This document shows positions 44,021 through 56,310 of a stretch of 64,000 bases of DNA, in pieces. How positions within the stretch are numbered: the first letter of the stretch is position 1; each line of letters begins with the position of its first letter. The translations under genes were made by a program, and so were the position numbers. Source of the DNA: Fragum whitleyi. Lineage: Eukaryota; Mollusca; Bivalvia; Cardiida; Cardiidae. Under the pieces are notes generated by a model. That model had not been told where the DNA came from. It did not search any database and worked only from the letters and a program-made list of their open reading frames with translations. Location: the NCBI GenBank assembly GCA_948146395.1, contig OX411545.1, positions 24,631,526-24,695,525 on the forward strand. Reading direction: 5' to 3'.

Positions 44021-45981
44021 TATAGCAACACGAACTATTAAGAGGATATTGAATGAGTGGTCATTGAATACCGAATTTATTAAAACGTAACGGCAAAAGT
44101 TGCCGTTCACGTAAAAAAAAAAGGCGATACTTTTTCACATTAAACCATTGTATTCGCTACTAACAAATGTTGCACATTTAAATTTGGCATAAAATTAAAT
44201 GTCTTTTAAAGTGGATCATTTTAATATGTATTATAGTGGGCGCATACTAACTTGAACCTGACCTTTATGCAGAATAAATAATTAGGCACATGAATAAATT
44301 CCGAAGATACTTCGGCACGTGTCGATCAAGCATGGACATTCCGTTATATTGCACAAATTACAGGTATGCGTGGAGTTAGTAGTTTACCTATATACGGGGC
44401 TCCTAGTCAAGTAGCAGACGATTCGATTTCAAAAACAATTATTGCGACTGAGAGAGGGGATTTCATTTCATTTCCATTCTAAACACATAAATTGTATTTA
44501 AAGAAATTTGAAAATGGTATTTTTCTCACCCGTATCTAAAGATTTTTGAATAAGAAACTCAATTGATGTATTGATTCACTAGTTCATGAGGGTGACCAAA
44601 TATCGCCGTTACAGTGAACAGCATGTGCGATAACGGGTTAACACAGCTAACACGTGCACTCCAATTTTACGTTCGGATTCCGCAGGTTAGTCGTGTTTTG
44701 CCGAGGAGAAACGACCGGTATTTAATTTATTTAAATCACAAAGGCCAGGTTTAGGTCAATATACTTCCACAATACATTAGTTTCATGTCAAAGTAAAGCA
44801 ATGTAATTGTCAGTAAAACCTAAAATATTCACAAGAAATGAAGCCGTAAGATAAAACAAAAAACGCCAGAGCGTTTCACTAAAATTGTAATTAGAAAAAT
44901 AATGGCTTGAGTGGCGCGAAAATTTACAATGTTACTTTAATTACACCCCATTGGATATTATGTAAGTCTTACGGCCGTATAATGGATCAAACAAAGGATA
45001 GCAACCACGAATGTAAAAAGACAGTAGCGTCGGATTGCCAAAAAGCGTAGATTTTTCAATAGTCATATTTTCAAAGCGTGTAATATCAAGAATATTCAAC
45101 GGGGTTATTTCACTCCCGCGACGAAGGTCATTTTCACAACGCGCACGGTAATGCTTACCATTCAAAATTGCACGTTCCCCGTAAAGTTCCATCTCTTATT
45201 TCTTCCAAACTTGTAAGCCATTTTTTTATGTTTTTGTTTTATACTTTCTAAGTCGTCGGATATATTTGATTGAAAATATTGTTAATGTCTCAAAAGTTTT
45301 TTGATAGTCTCTCGTAGAGATGACAATAGATTGTTTAGTGTTACATCGATTTATATTTCATTCGGTGAACAAAGCAAGCTATATTCTCATGAATGTCGGA
45401 GCCACGAGTAAAAAATCAGCTTTTGTTGTTTATTTAAATAAAAAAAATAATTTGGTATAAACCTAATAATCACATCGATTGGGAAACAAGCTCTTACAAC
45501 TAAGATTAATCCCATCTCGATTCTTCTTCCTAAAAAATTCACCAGTACTTGCACCGAATGTGAGGGCCTATGAAAGAACCAAGATTGATAGCCGCTCCCA
45601 GGAATCGAACTCATGCTATTTCTGAAATGCGTTAATGAAACAAAAAATTTAAGGACGGATTTTCTTAAAACGCACCATTTTCACGTATTTCAAATGCAAT
45701 TTGTATGAAGACGTCATTATTTGGCTCCGCTTAGATAAAGACAGATAGGGTAAAATGAACGAAGGCGGGGTACATGTATAAGTTTTTGATGATTTAACGG
45801 TTAGGCGATGAATTTATTAAATGATAATCTACCGTTACGAAAAGCATTAAAGAAATTAAGATAAACGCTTGAATACTGTACCTTTGTATAACTCAATTCT
45901 CAGAATCCAAATCAATACTTTTTCGCTTATTATTATTGGAATTTAGTTTCAGCTTTTATGTATTTATACCCATCTCTTTTG
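44021..45981. other. Intergenic; fragments of repeats D and B
   Basis: Repeat D fragments lie at 44040-44110 (GGATATTGAATGAGTGGTC) and 45065-45140. Diverged repeat B arms lie at 45320-45420 (GGAGCCACGAG) and 45650-45770. A tRNA-like B box (inverse GGAATCGAACTC) is at 45600. The frame 44941-45192 (-) overlaps repeat D and is not supported. Confidence 0.45.
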
Positions 45982-45982
45982 T

Positions 45983-46416
45983 ACTGTTAAGAACATTGTG
46001 AAATTGGCAAGCTTATTGATTTTGGAATGAGTAGGGAATTAAAACGAATGAGTGTGTGGAGGGAGTTAAGAGTGAAAATAAAGGGAGGTAATCCAATAAC
46101 GCTTATATTGTGCAAGATGAACAAAATTAGCGATATCTATTACTTCCCTTTAATGTAATATACATACTTTTCTGTCTATGTATCTTCTTGGACCAAGAAG
46201 ACACATAAAAAGCTACACCAGCCAATAAAATCGTGTAATAATTTGATCGGTTTGAATTAAGTGTCGATCGCCTTTTACGATTTCGAAATGTTTCGAACGA
46301 GTATGGAGCGTTTTTGGTCGATTTGGAATGTTTGGAATGAATGATTGGAGCAATAAGTGAATGACTTAGAATGATTTTGATCGGAATGAGTGTCAATTTC
46401 ACGATGTTCTCAACTG
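45983..46416 (+). mobile_element. MITE-A copy 13
   Basis: CTGTTAAGAACATTGTGAAA to CGATGTTCTCAACTG|TA. The core is AACGC/GCGAT, mismatched. The first base pair of the terminal motif is altered. Confidence 0.8.
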
Positions 46417-46418
46417 TA

Positions 46419-47411
46419 TATTGAACCGCACTGAAAACACTTCTCCTGCTTTTTATGTTAATAAAAATGATACATATGATACATAATATGGTATTAGTGT
46501 CTTCAACAAAAAATTCTTAATAAACGCTAGATGAAAATCAAATGTTAAATGTTAACTGGTTTAGAATACGACAAATATAATGGGTTCGGTCTCGAAAGTT
46601 TGTTTTTTCGGGTAACATGATCATAAAACTAAATGTTGTCCAGTGCCCTCATTTAATTGTCATTTCATGTCGATTATGCTTCCAGGCGTAACGAAACGCA
46701 AGAAGTGAGTTGGCGCGTCGTCGAATTTTCTGCATGGACCGTGACGTAAAAACGACGTTTTGCTCATCGTGAATCTAAATTATTCGTCTCTGAGTGTGGT
46801 GAGAACGAAAGCTTAAGACCGTTTAATGGTTCGTCAAAACGTGGTCGCCTCAAATGATTTTCGCTAAACGCACGTAGGGGTAGGGTCAAACTCGATACTA
46901 TAGAAAGCCATAGCACCGTTTGATAACAGGCTACTGACCTACCAACGGACAATTTATAATGTAGACTAACTCGTAACGTCTGCATGAAAATTTAAATAAC
47001 TCCAAAGCTCTGACTAGAAAAGAAGGTACAAGGCGAGTAAATCTAAATATCATATTTAATTGCGGTTTTTAGCATGCGTTATTGTATCAAAATCTGCCTT
47101 GCGTATTTATAAAGTGTGATGAGGGTTTGAGTTTCATAACAATATGAACCTTAAATATTTTCTCCATCTCTTCATAGTTTTATGTTTATCAATACTGGTG
47201 CTTGTGACTATTATTGTGAGACTTCGAATCATTAGAGCTATTTGGACCAGAGATAATAACACTTTTCTCATTCTCTTATGAGTTGAGAATTCTTCAATCT
47301 TGCAGGTCAATTAACTGTTTGGGCATAAAAGATGATTTATGATAAGTTGTTATTTATAACAACACATCATTATGCATCTCAGAGACGTGCAACAATCTTC
47401 AACACACTGCT
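46419..47411. other. No supported feature
   Basis: The frame 46764-46985 (-) has 73 codons and less AT bias than its surroundings, but no domain or splice context. Left unassigned. Confidence 0.4.
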
Positions 47412-47412
47412 A

Positions 47413-47620
47413 CTGTTAACAATATCGTGAAATTGACAGGGTGAATGATTTTGGAATGATTTAGGAATGAAATTGAATGAATGTGTGGAGCGAGTTTTGA
47501 GTGAATTTAATGGGAGGTAATCCAATGTTGCAAATTTTGTTCATGATGAACAAATTTAGCAATATTGATTACCTCCCTTTAATAAAATATGCATACAAGT
47601 TCTATAGATAGCTCCCACTG
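47413..47620 (+). mobile_element. MITE-A copy 14, left half only
   Basis: CTGTTAACAATATCGTGAAA through a good core (TTGC/GCAA, TG state) to ATAGATAGCTCCCA, where it stops abruptly at the edge of a coding exon. The right half is missing. Confidence 0.8.
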
Positions 47621-47851
47621 TAGGTCCCCACTGCCAATCAGATCAACTGGATCTCCGAACTTCCGCGAGCAAACCCTACTAAGGTCGACCCAATCGGGAA
47701 CCCTCGGCGATTCTACGTAATAGACCTCGGGGATAATAAGGGCGCTGCCATGAATGCGCGCCGTTTCGCACGTGAGTTTATATGACGTCACAAACACAAC
47801 TGAGGATGACGCTGCGAAAAGCAAAACCAACGCAAGGTAAAAATGGGGCAT
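47621..47851 (-). CDS. Signal-peptide exon of an unidentified secreted protein, cut by MITE-A
   Basis: ATG at 47851 opens a clear signal peptide (MPHFYLALVLLFAASSSVVF) followed by YKLTCETARIHG, a proline-rich stretch and SRVCSRKFGD, about 77 residues in all. Two cysteines and no transmembrane segment are visible after the signal. The frame continues a few codons into MITE-A copy 14 and stops at 47579, so the original donor appears lost or weak (CTACA|GTGGGA). The base composition is clearly less AT-rich than flanking DNA, supporting real coding. I do not recognise the family. It could be the first exon of another gene whose downstream exons would lie below 47.4 kb, or a pseudogene fragment. 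Confidence 0.5.
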
Positions 47852-48270
47852 ATTATTATTTGAAAACAAAACGCAGTGTTTTACTGCGTTTTGCTTTCAA
47901 ATTAAAATATGCCAAAATGATCTCTATAGACGACCTGAAAGCATTAAAGGAATTTGCTTTTCTTCAAGCGTATTAACCAGAGTACCACCAGGAGCCGAAT
48001 TACCTAAAAATTGACCAAAAATTACTACACTTACATCCGAGGTACTTTCCAGTTTACGGAAATATACGAGCGATGTTCCGACTAAGGTCGACCAAGAGGC
48101 ATATACATGGCTTCTTCTCGATTTTAAGTCGATGAAACCCGATCCCTACACGAGCATTCACAACCCATCACAGCCTGTCCAGAATTCTGATGTCCGCTCG
48201 ATCATTCCGACCTTTACTCGAGCGCTACTTAACCACTCCTCGACGTTCTTGATCTCTAAACGATCGCTAA

Positions 48271-48516
48271 CAGGGCCCGAGGTTATAAAATTTTTCTCAG
48301 ACTCATTTAATAAAATTCTCAAATCTCAATTTGAGATTAAAGACGCAATTCTGTTTTATTATTCATTCAAATGTATTTACATAAAAGATGATATTAATAA
48401 GTTGTTACAAATAACAACTTATTAATATTATCTTTTATTTTCACACATTTATTTCAATTTAAAATTTTGTGAAAATTGAGCCTGAGCCTGAGAAAACTTT
48501 TTTAATCTTTGCCCTG
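48271..48516. mobile_element. hAT-like foldback MITE, copy b
   Basis: CAGGGCCCGAGGTTATAAAA at the left and AAAGATTAAAAAAGTTTTCT-type right arm ending GCCCTG; the inner arms CTCAGACTCA / TGAGCCTGAG also pair. A further AATAAGTTGTTA/TAACAACTTATT palindrome lies at the centre. No obvious 8-bp target duplication. Confidence 0.65.
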
Positions 48517-49130
48517 ATCTTCCCCCGACTGTGTATGGTCCAGCAAAACATTATGCATCTGTAGGCGTTACTCTTGTTTATCAATCACATTTGTTTTTCT
48601 ATTCTCCATGTTTATAATTTAAACTTGATATTTTATGTCGAAATTAATCTCGTATCCCTGTATCGTATTTTAATTACATTTATGAGAGAAACTCGTTTCA
48701 AAATTAATTCAAAAAACACACACTAATTTCGTAATGGGAGAAAATAGCTATAATAATTCATGGAATGAGATACATATGTTTGCAAGCAAAACAAACAAAT
48801 TATTTACAAGAGGGCCTTAGTGACCAAAGTATGTCTACTGAATTGAGAGTTAAAACCAATTGAGGGGAAGTTTTTTACTAAACATATTTTTTCACTTTTC
48901 CAAGATTTTATTTAGGCAAACATTGCCACAAAATGTTCCAGTACACAAACACAACAATGTTTTCTTAGCTTTGACCTCGTAACTAAATTTGAACTAATGA
49001 CAAAGTTAAAAAGATTTCTTTAATGCTTTTTGGTGGTTTATCGATAAATAACCGTATAATATCACCTGATAATCTCACCGCAAAAGCAGTGAAATTATCA
49101 AAAACTTATACCCTGCTTTTGTGCATTTCA
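48517..49130. other. No feature seen
   Basis: AT-rich; no open frame with domain, no repeat family recognised. Confidence 0.5.
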
Positions 49131-49350
49131 CCCTATCTGACGTCATCTATGCGGGGCGAAATAAGTGACGTCACAATGAACGTTGCATAGCAATCACGTG
49201 CAAAATGACGCGCTTAACGAAAATATGTCATAGACATTTCACATTTTGTCTCGTTTTTGCATTAAAGAAATAGAATAATCGTTTGTTTTTCGTGTAAGAT
49301 CGATTAATATTTCATTTCGTGAACAACAAAAGCTATATTTTCACTCGTTC
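49131..49350 (-). repeat. Foldback family B, partial copy with CRE sites
   Basis: It reads as the inverse of 41960-42176: CTGACGTCATCTATGCGGGG, AAGTGACGTCAC, AAAATGACGCGCTTA, then one arm (AATCGTTTGTTTTTCGTG). Two TGACGTCA palindromes are intact. Confidence 0.7.
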
Positions 49351-49532
49351 TTTAGATTATCTAATATCAAAACGACACGAAAAACACCGGATTTTTCCTA
49401 ATAAGCGACAAGTTTTTGGTCACTTTGTTTGCTGTTCTAGCTACCTCGTGAGATTTTTCCCGCATATTGCGAGCGCCCCCTAGCCTTTGAGATTATTTGA
49501 TCAATTTTAATAAAATGATCTTTTTTTTTTTT

Positions 49533-49676
49533 CGAAGCGTTTTTTTTAACGATTTCGGAACTGGAGCAGATTTTAAAGTTCTGGTTGAGAGTTAGGATCG
49601 AATGGACCGCTTAGCGAGTGATTGGGAATGGTTTTGATCGAGATGAGTACCGATTTGCTTACTGTGCAAACTGTAG
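49533..49676 (+). mobile_element. MITE-A copy 15, right end only
   Basis: It contains CGATTTCGGAACTGGAGC, AATGGACCGCTTAGCGAGTG, GGAATGGTTTTGATCGAGAT and ends GCAAACTGTA. The rest is lost. Confidence 0.6.
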
Positions 49677-49812
49677 AAATTGAATTCTGAAATTTGACAG
49701 TCAATTTTGTTGCTTCTGATTGGCTGAAAAACTCTTTTTATCCCCATAGAACTATAGAACTCTGCGTATCATTTTTTTGCCATAAATGCGTGTATTCGTA
49801 GGAAAAAATATA

Positions 49813-51366
49813 TACTACTCAAAATTTGCTAAGGATCACATTTTCTTTTAAGGATATTTTGGTGTTAAAATATGAAACCCATTTTTTTCTTTTACACAAA
49901 GAAGGGTCAATTTTTGGACTTGATTACACTGTAGCCAAAATGTAGATTCGGCATCTGTACTATGCACGAGGAGCTCTTGAAAGGCTACCCCCTAAAACGT
50001 GTTTCATTCAACCTTGCATCTTCAATCACGTTGGTACGTTTTTCGAGCTTTGAACAACGTTTTCGCAACTTTTGCAGCCAGTTTCCATTTTAATATGGCA
50101 GACATGCGTTTAGGCGACATCTTAGTCAGGATGAAATGAGTAGGGCCTTTTGCATGCTTAATTCTGGGTTTTCTCAAAGGCACGTTGCTTATGCTCTTGG
50201 TGTGTTCCGGAGCGTTGCTTCCCGAAAGTGGAATCGGTTTAAAACGACTGGTATTGTAAGGCATTTGCATGCTGGAAGTCTATTACGCCAAACCAATGAG
50301 GTCCAAGACCTATTTATGGTGGTTCAGGCACGGTGTTATCGATCTGACAATGCAACAACTTTACATAATGACTTCCAGAGCGCCGCTGGTGTTCGAGTAA
50401 GTACCCAAACCATCAGAAATCGGTTGCTCGAAGCTGGCCTGAGGTCAAGACGGCCTGCAGTCCGTATTCCATTAACCTGATATTACTTACAAATGCGTTT
50501 ATCATGGACATGTGACCTGGACCCGAAATGACTGCCATGGGCTCTCGTCCTTTTTTTACGACGAGTCTAGGTTTTGTGTGGACTTTATCGATTGACGTCA
50601 GATAGTCTGGAGGATGCCAAATAAGGGTTTTGCCCCAGTGTGTGTGGCAGAACATGATCGGTTTGGCGGGGGCTCAGTCATGGTTTGGACGGGAATTAGT
50701 GCTCAGGGGAAAATGAATTTCCACGTCATTGAAAACGGTACATAGACGGATCCCAGGTACGTAAATGAGATCTTAAATGTTTACGTTCGACGATATGCAA
50801 GAGCAAGTTGGTGAAAATTCAATTATAATGGATATAAATGCGCGTGCACATAGAGCAAATATCACCAACCAATATCTCGGGCAAGCCACAATCGACCGTA
50901 TAGAATGGCCAGCTAGATACCCGGATCTAAATCCTATAGATCATGCTTGGGACATCTTACAGATAGCTGTTTCATCACGTCCGGTGCAACCGGCATCGGT
51001 ACAGGAGCTCATACAGGCTCTTTGAAGAATTGGATGAAATGCCACAATACAAGCCCAGGAGGCTTATAAGCAGTAAGCACAGGCGTTGTCCGGCCGTAAT
51101 CGAAGCCCGGGGGCACCACACAAGTGTACAGATTTTTTCTAATTTTTGGACAAACCGAAATTCTGTATTTTCGAGATTACATTGAAAATGTTGATTTTTG
51201 ACCCATGTGTCCTTTGAGCAAGCCTTTCTCTTATAGCAACATCCAGACAATCTGAATATTTAACAACACAGAAGTTCTCAGAAACATAAAAGAACTTGTA
51301 TAAATTGTGCATTATACAAAAAATATTCAACTGGAAAAAAAGTGAATTAGCAAATTTTGATTAGTA
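49813..51366 (+). mobile_element. Tc1-like transposon, full length but dead
   Basis: The left end TA-CTACTCAAAATTTGCTAA and the right end TTAGCAAATTTTGATTAG-TA are inverted copies with a TA target on each side. The interior holds a broken Tc1-type transposase on the + strand. Its ends differ from those of MITE-A and MITE-S, so it is not their direct source. Confidence 0.85.
50136..51090 (+). pseudogene. Tc1-family transposase pseudogene
   Basis: The first open part (50136-50480) has the paired-like helix-turn-helix region with GFSQRHVAYALGV, VASRKWNRF and TQTIRNRLLEAGLRSRRP, typical of Tc1 DNA-binding domains. The catalytic part is broken by stops and frameshifts between 50480 and 50780 (FFYDES-type and MVWTGIS-type strings are recognisable in different frames). 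The last open part (50777-51025) has MDINARAHRA and WPARYPDLNPIDHAWD, the second and third catalytic segments of the DD34D triad, with the third acidic residue region changed to NPIDHAWD. The enzyme cannot be made from this copy. Confidence 0.85.
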
Positions 51367-51439
51367 AATTAAGCTTTCGATCAATGGTAAATCAAAACGT
51401 GATAACTTCAGAGAAAAATGTTCAACACACTGTGTGGCG

Positions 51440-51775
51440 ACACGATAAATACATAATACGTATTTAGTGTTTTGTATGAAATTATTTCAACGAGATTGGG
51501 GGAATTGATAACTCTCGAGGCTCTGCCGAGACGATTATCAATTCCAACAACCGAGTTGGATATTTCTTTCATAAAATGCACTTAGTACGAATTATATTTA
51601 TCTTTTAACCACTGTTTGCGTTGTTTTCGTCGATGTTTCTTTCAGAAATGCAAGTTTAAAACAAAACGGATTATGTCATTGTTCTAAAAATATCCATGTG
51701 ATATCATTAAAAAAATATCATGGGATGTTATCAAACTTATATTTGTATAGTTATAAGATAAATTATGGAACGCCA
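51440..51775 (+). repeat. Foldback family C, full copy
   Basis: Outer arm ATACGTATTTAGTGTTTTGT, centre CGAGGCTCTGCCGAGACG, right arm ACTTAGTACGAATTATAT and tail ending GATGTTATCAAAC. It directly follows the Tc1-like element. Confidence 0.8.
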
Positions 51776-52389
51776 TAATATTTATATGGTTAATCCCGAG
51801 GATATCAGTTAACTTTTAATATTCAATTAGGCCTACAGTCTTACTAGGGAAAAGCTACAAGGAGGGTAGACTTAATTTCCAGTTGCGGTTTTGTAGCATG
51901 TGTTACTGATTCAAAATCTAATGTGTTGTTTGATAAAACAATAGCCATTTAGAAAAAAATTGACATCAACTTTACCTTATCTACAAAAATCAAAGGAAAC
52001 GCAAATAGTGAAAGTTCTTTCTTTTGCAACACAGTATATTTGAAGGTTGATGGCGATGGTTGTTGCAAAACAAGGTCAATATCGAAACATTCACAAACAT
52101 CTTTGCATCCACAACGTAGGGCTGTTTAAAGCTCAGAGGTATTAAGAGTATGGTGAAAATTATTCAACCAAATATTTTAGATTAACATGCTGAATTATAT
52201 TCAAACAGTGTAAAATCATAAACAAGCGCTTTCGAAGCTATTTTTTCTCCATCAGAGGTTCAATGGCAACTGACAGTGGAGATGAATATTTAACATTGGA
52301 GAAAATGGGCTCTCGGAAAATGCAGGGCAGAATCAACGTTTAATATGCGAGTCAAAAAAGTTTAAATTTATCCTTGGTTTCTCATGCTT
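51776..52389. other. No feature seen
   Basis: AT-rich, chance frames only. Confidence 0.45.
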
Positions 52390-53590
52390 TGCCTTGTATG
52401 CCGTACCAGTTGGGGTTTGTCATGCAATCGTTGAATGAGTGGCCGACTTCCGTGAAAAGCTCTGTAATTAGAGATCTATGAAATCAGTATGTTTTCCAGT
52501 CTGATCTGTACAAGTTTATAAATGCGTTTGTTGATTAGTTGATTAGTTTCGCCAACATATTGCGTGTTTCATATCGAGCATATTATGAGACAAACTGCTT
52601 TTGCAGTTTTACACGTGTGTTAACGCGTGACTGCGGAAACAGTACCAAGACAATACTTGAAAATCTGTATCATGATATAACACGTCTGACATCTAGGTGC
52701 AGGTGTTTAGAATTTTCAAAAGGGTCATTGGTTTCAGTGATGCCTACTTTGGCTCTTACCAGGGAGTCTCGAAGTGACTTAGGTTTACGACAGGCTTCAG
52801 GGTCTCAGGAAACCTTTCACTGATTTTCCTTGGTGGCGCATTTAGAATCAATGTTTATCTATAATTGAGTTTGAGTTTGGCAAGTCTTGATGATATGTCA
52901 GAACAAGAAGGCTTCTTTTTGATTGCTTTACAACTAAAGTACTTAACAAGAGGACCTGTCGCTTTGAAGTGGCAGCTCTTGTGATCGAGGTAATTTGTCG
53001 GGTAACCCCTATTTAGAAAATGCTCTGATTATTCTTTTGGGCGTTGTTCACACGAGTGTTCCTTTGTACAGATCCTCCATATCCGAAGGGCTAGGCTGTC
53101 AGGAATGTTCCTATAACAGTGTCTAGGTAGGCAGCTAGTAGGGAGCAAGTAAAGGTGTTTGTCTGTGGGTTTTTAATACAGTGAATCTTGCTCGAGCGAC
53201 CACGTCTATTAAGCGACCATCGTAAAAAGTCCCTTCGTCGTAAGTAAATTTCAGAAAAAGTGGACATTCTTAAACTAAGAAATTAATCTTATGACGTTAG
53301 AACCCATCATAATCGTCTCATCCTAGGATTCAGTCAGAATAACAAGACAATCATTGTAAGCTATCAAAAAACACGTCTTTTATCATTAAATGTTGTATTA
53401 AGCGACCATTTCCATAAGCGACCGCTTTTCATTAGTCCCCTAAGTGGTCGCCTAACGCAAGTTTTACTGTACAGATTTACATAGAGCTCATTTCCATCAA
53501 GGCGTGATACTTTATCTACGAAAAAGTTTTGCCCATTCAAAATTTCTTAAGTAAACTTCATTCACGGATGAAAAAATGTTGGCAATAGTT
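52390..53590 (-). pseudogene. Penelope-like element fragment (RT end plus GIY-YIG nuclease), interrupted by MITE-S
   Basis: Translating the - strand in shifting frames gives, in order, FVDKVSRLDGNELYVNL (53560-53480), then after the MITE the string [36 protein letters not shown] (53172-53000), RKPKSLRDSLVRAKVG (near 52780), TQYVGETNQ (52560) and FTEVGHSFND (52440). KPTD-H-YL, the SxALR-RRIC helix and LRD-LVRAK are hallmarks of Penelope-like reverse transcriptases; QYVGET is the GIY-YIG type nuclease region. Stops and shifts are numerous. The open frame 52539-52823 on the + strand is its shadow. Confidence 0.8.
53179..53469 (-). mobile_element. MITE-S copy 2, inserted in the Penelope-like fragment
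   Basis: TA|CAGTGAATCTTGCTCG at the left and CAAGTTTTACTG|TA at the right, with GCGACC repeats as in copy 1 (18111-18459) and opposite orientation. The host reading frame resumes on the other side, so TA was duplicated at the insertion. Confidence 0.8.
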
Positions 53591-54983
53591 TCGAAGGTTT
53601 TACAACCCTAGGTTCCCCTTCACGTCGATGTCGTTGACGAATCTTAGCCATGAAATCGTCTGATGTGGTAATTCCATTAGTGGTTGTAATCCGGACAACC
53701 GTTAATGGCATTGGATGTTGCCATCTTTATACCTTGTATGTGAAGGAAGTGTTTGCCATTTAACTAGGATCTGGTGCACTTAAGGATTAACGATACAATT
53801 CAACCTACGTATCTATTTGCCGCAAATTAATTGTATGACAAGAACATACGTTTCGCTGAATTAAGTCCAGTGGAACTGAAAAATATCTTTTAAGTTTTAT
53901 TCCAACTGCTTACAGCTGTTTTGAGTATTATTATCTCTTCACATATTGTTCAAATTGTTTTTGTGCTGTTCACAAGGCTTTGGCAGACAGTAAAGACAAT
54001 ATCTAAGATGAATTTATTTGCAATCTGATCTAAGCCTACACTATATGTTCTCTTCATAAAAAAATGTTAGAAAACTAAATCCAGTCAGTTTTGTTGAAAT
54101 ATCAATTGACAGTTCGTTTGAATGTCAAGATGAAGTGAGATAAATGTGGTAGATGATATACCAAGAATTTATTCTTATTACTTTCGGGCATTTCAAAAAT
54201 ACTGAATTAGTGTTTAAAGCAGAGGGAAACTCCATTCAAACTTACATAGGTTTTCATTAAAATAATCAGGGGCATTCTTAATATAAATGCTCAAAGAAAC
54301 TTACAGAAGTTAATTCATGTGCCCCCCCCCCCCCAACCCCAAATAAAAAAAAACAAAAAAAAAAAAAAAAACATGAAAATGGACGATCCGGATACTGTGA
54401 ACAATGAACATTTAAACAAGAGCGTCGTTGACACAAGATACGCCGCCACATGATTATCATAAAAACTAAAGACCCCCTTTACTGTTATGGTGCTTCGTGG
54501 GAACGAAAGGTGGAATTATGCTCATCATCACAAGATTAAGAATAAATCTTGATAGTATCAACCAAATCAATTCATAAATGGAGGAGGCGTTGCATTCATA
54601 AGATTTTTTTTTACAATAATGCTCCATGACGCAGCTGATTTTCATTGAACCGCGACAATATGCGCAGGGTCAGGTGACTAGGAATATTTTTTGAAAGTTT
54701 AATCCTAATCGGTCCATAAATGGAGGAGTTGCATTCACAAGAATTTTTACAAGAAGACCCGTTTTTCAATGACACGACTGAAATTCACCGAACCGCGCCA
54801 ACATGCGCAAGGTCATGTGACTAGCAACATTTTGTTTCATCCTAATCAGTTCATAAATAAAGCGGGAGTTGCATTCACAAGATTGTAACCTACGACCGAT
54901 GTAACGTTGTAAAGTGACCTCAATAGAATATCGACCTACCGATCATTATATTATGACCGGGGGTCATAAAGTCATGACCGATT
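53591..54983. other. No gene seen; a repeated phrase
   Basis: A phrase TCATAAATGGAGGAG...TTGCATTCA(C/T)AAGA recurs near 54570, 54715 and 54855, suggesting a decayed ~145-bp tandem repeat with TATGCGCAGGGTCA(G/T)GTGA. Poly-C and poly-A tracts lie at 54321-54370. Confidence 0.5.
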
Positions 54984-55275
54984 AGCCCGATTAGCTCAGT
55001 TGGTAGGGCACCGGACTTCAACGCCATTGAAGTTCGACGGTGTGGGTTCAAACCCGGGCTGGCACACTAACGAAAAAAACTAATTGTCTTTCGGATGAGA
55101 CGTTAAACCGAGGCCCCGTGAGACGGTGTTTTACACCGAGCACGTTAAAGTACCATGGCGGATCTCAGCAGTAGTTTCGTCATGTATCCTTGCACTTCCC
55201 CCCGTAACAAGTAACCGTCTTCTGGGGGCATCACTCATGTGGGCATGTGCTACGGTAGCGACGATAAATAATACA
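54984..55275 (+). repeat. tRNA-derived SINE with conserved-type body
   Basis: AGCCCGATTAGCTCAGTTGG (A box) and GTGTGGGTTCAAACCCGGGCT (B box; 6 acceptor pairs possible) form the head. The anticodon arm is expanded, so it is not a real tRNA. The body has TTTCGGATGAGACGTTAAAC and GCACGTTAAAGTACC, phrases common to widely conserved metazoan SINE central domains. It ends in a CA-rich tail. The open frame at 55126-55353 is SINE-borne. Confidence 0.7.
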
Positions 55276-55646
55276 GACACACACACAGATCATGACCTCC
55301 CCATCCGTAGAGAAGTGACCCCTCTCGTAGATTTGTTATCTCCTATAGAATAACAACCCCTACACGCCATACTCTTACTCTAATCATAACCCAACTGAGG
55401 TACACTAACAACACATTTTTTCCACGCATCGGAGGTGTAGGGGCAACCGTCCTTGCATTCAGTATACTTTGACCGTGGCTTCTCTCTGATCATTATAGGG
55501 AGGGCCCGAATCAATTGGGCTAGATATGCGCTTACACCGCATCTGTATGGGTTCTGATTTGTCTGTACAATATAATATTTTCAGATGTTGGCTTCGTTAT
55601 TATTATTTAATCGTCTGGTGATTTATTATTAATAATAGCGAAGCTA

Positions 55647-56067
55647 CAGTTAGTTACATCGTTAAATTGACATTCACCCCAATCAAAACCATTCTCAATC
55701 GCTCACTTAGCGCTCCAATCATTCATTCCAAACATTCACTTAAACCATTCAAAAACGATCAAACCCATTGAAAAATATTGAATCAACAAGGTCATTGAGA
55801 GAGAAAAATCGAGCTTTCACTGACATAATTGAAATTGTAAGTGTCGTAGTTCTTGAAGAAATAGGGAGCTATCTATAGAACGTGTATGCATATTTTATTA
55901 AAGGGAGGTAATCAATATTGCTAATTTTGTTCATTATGAACAAAATTTGCAATATTGGATTACCTCCCATTAAATTCATTCAAAACTCGCTCCACACATT
56001 CATTCAATTCTATTCCTTAATCATTCCAAAATCATTCACCCTGTCAATTTCACGATGTTGTTAACTG
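55647..56067 (-). mobile_element. MITE-A copy 16, complete
   Basis: TA|CAGTTAGTTACATCGTTA to CGATGTTGTTAACTG|TA, with an almost perfect core (ATATTGC/GCAATAT, TG state). One of the best copies to derive a consensus from. Confidence 0.9.
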
Positions 56068-56069
56068 TA

Positions 56070-56310
56070 CAGTTATTTCTAGTTACAATATGACAGACAT
56101 TGGACTCCAAGTCATAGGGTCACACATTCGATTTCCTGTCGATGCAAATATCTTTTCTCCCACCAATGGGTGAAAGCTATTTCTAAAATTTGGTAAGTCG
56201 AGCAACTGGAGACTGGGAAATGATGTACACGTAGTGGTACTGGAGTAAGAAATATTTGGAATCCTTGTCGTCAAGTGCCCCAGCTGTAGCGATATGGCGA
56301 AAATACTGTA
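56070..56310 (+). repeat. SINE-1 copy, starts at MITE-A end
   Basis: TCACACATTCGATTTCCTG (degenerate B box), CTCCCACCAATGGGTG, GAGCAACTGGAGACTGGG, GTGGTACTGGAGTAAGAAAT and AAGTGCCCCAGCTG follow the SINE-1 order. Confidence 0.65.

Noticed and set aside
44941..45192. 83-codon - strand frame as an exon
   Set aside because: Half of it coincides with repeat family D, which appears elsewhere without the frame.
50022..50655. - strand frames overlapping the Tc1 transposase
   Set aside because: They are shadows of the transposase on the + strand.
54984..55062. tRNA gene candidate with good A and B boxes and six acceptor pairs
   Set aside because: The anticodon arm is too long and unpaired, and a SINE body follows directly. 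It is a SINE head.
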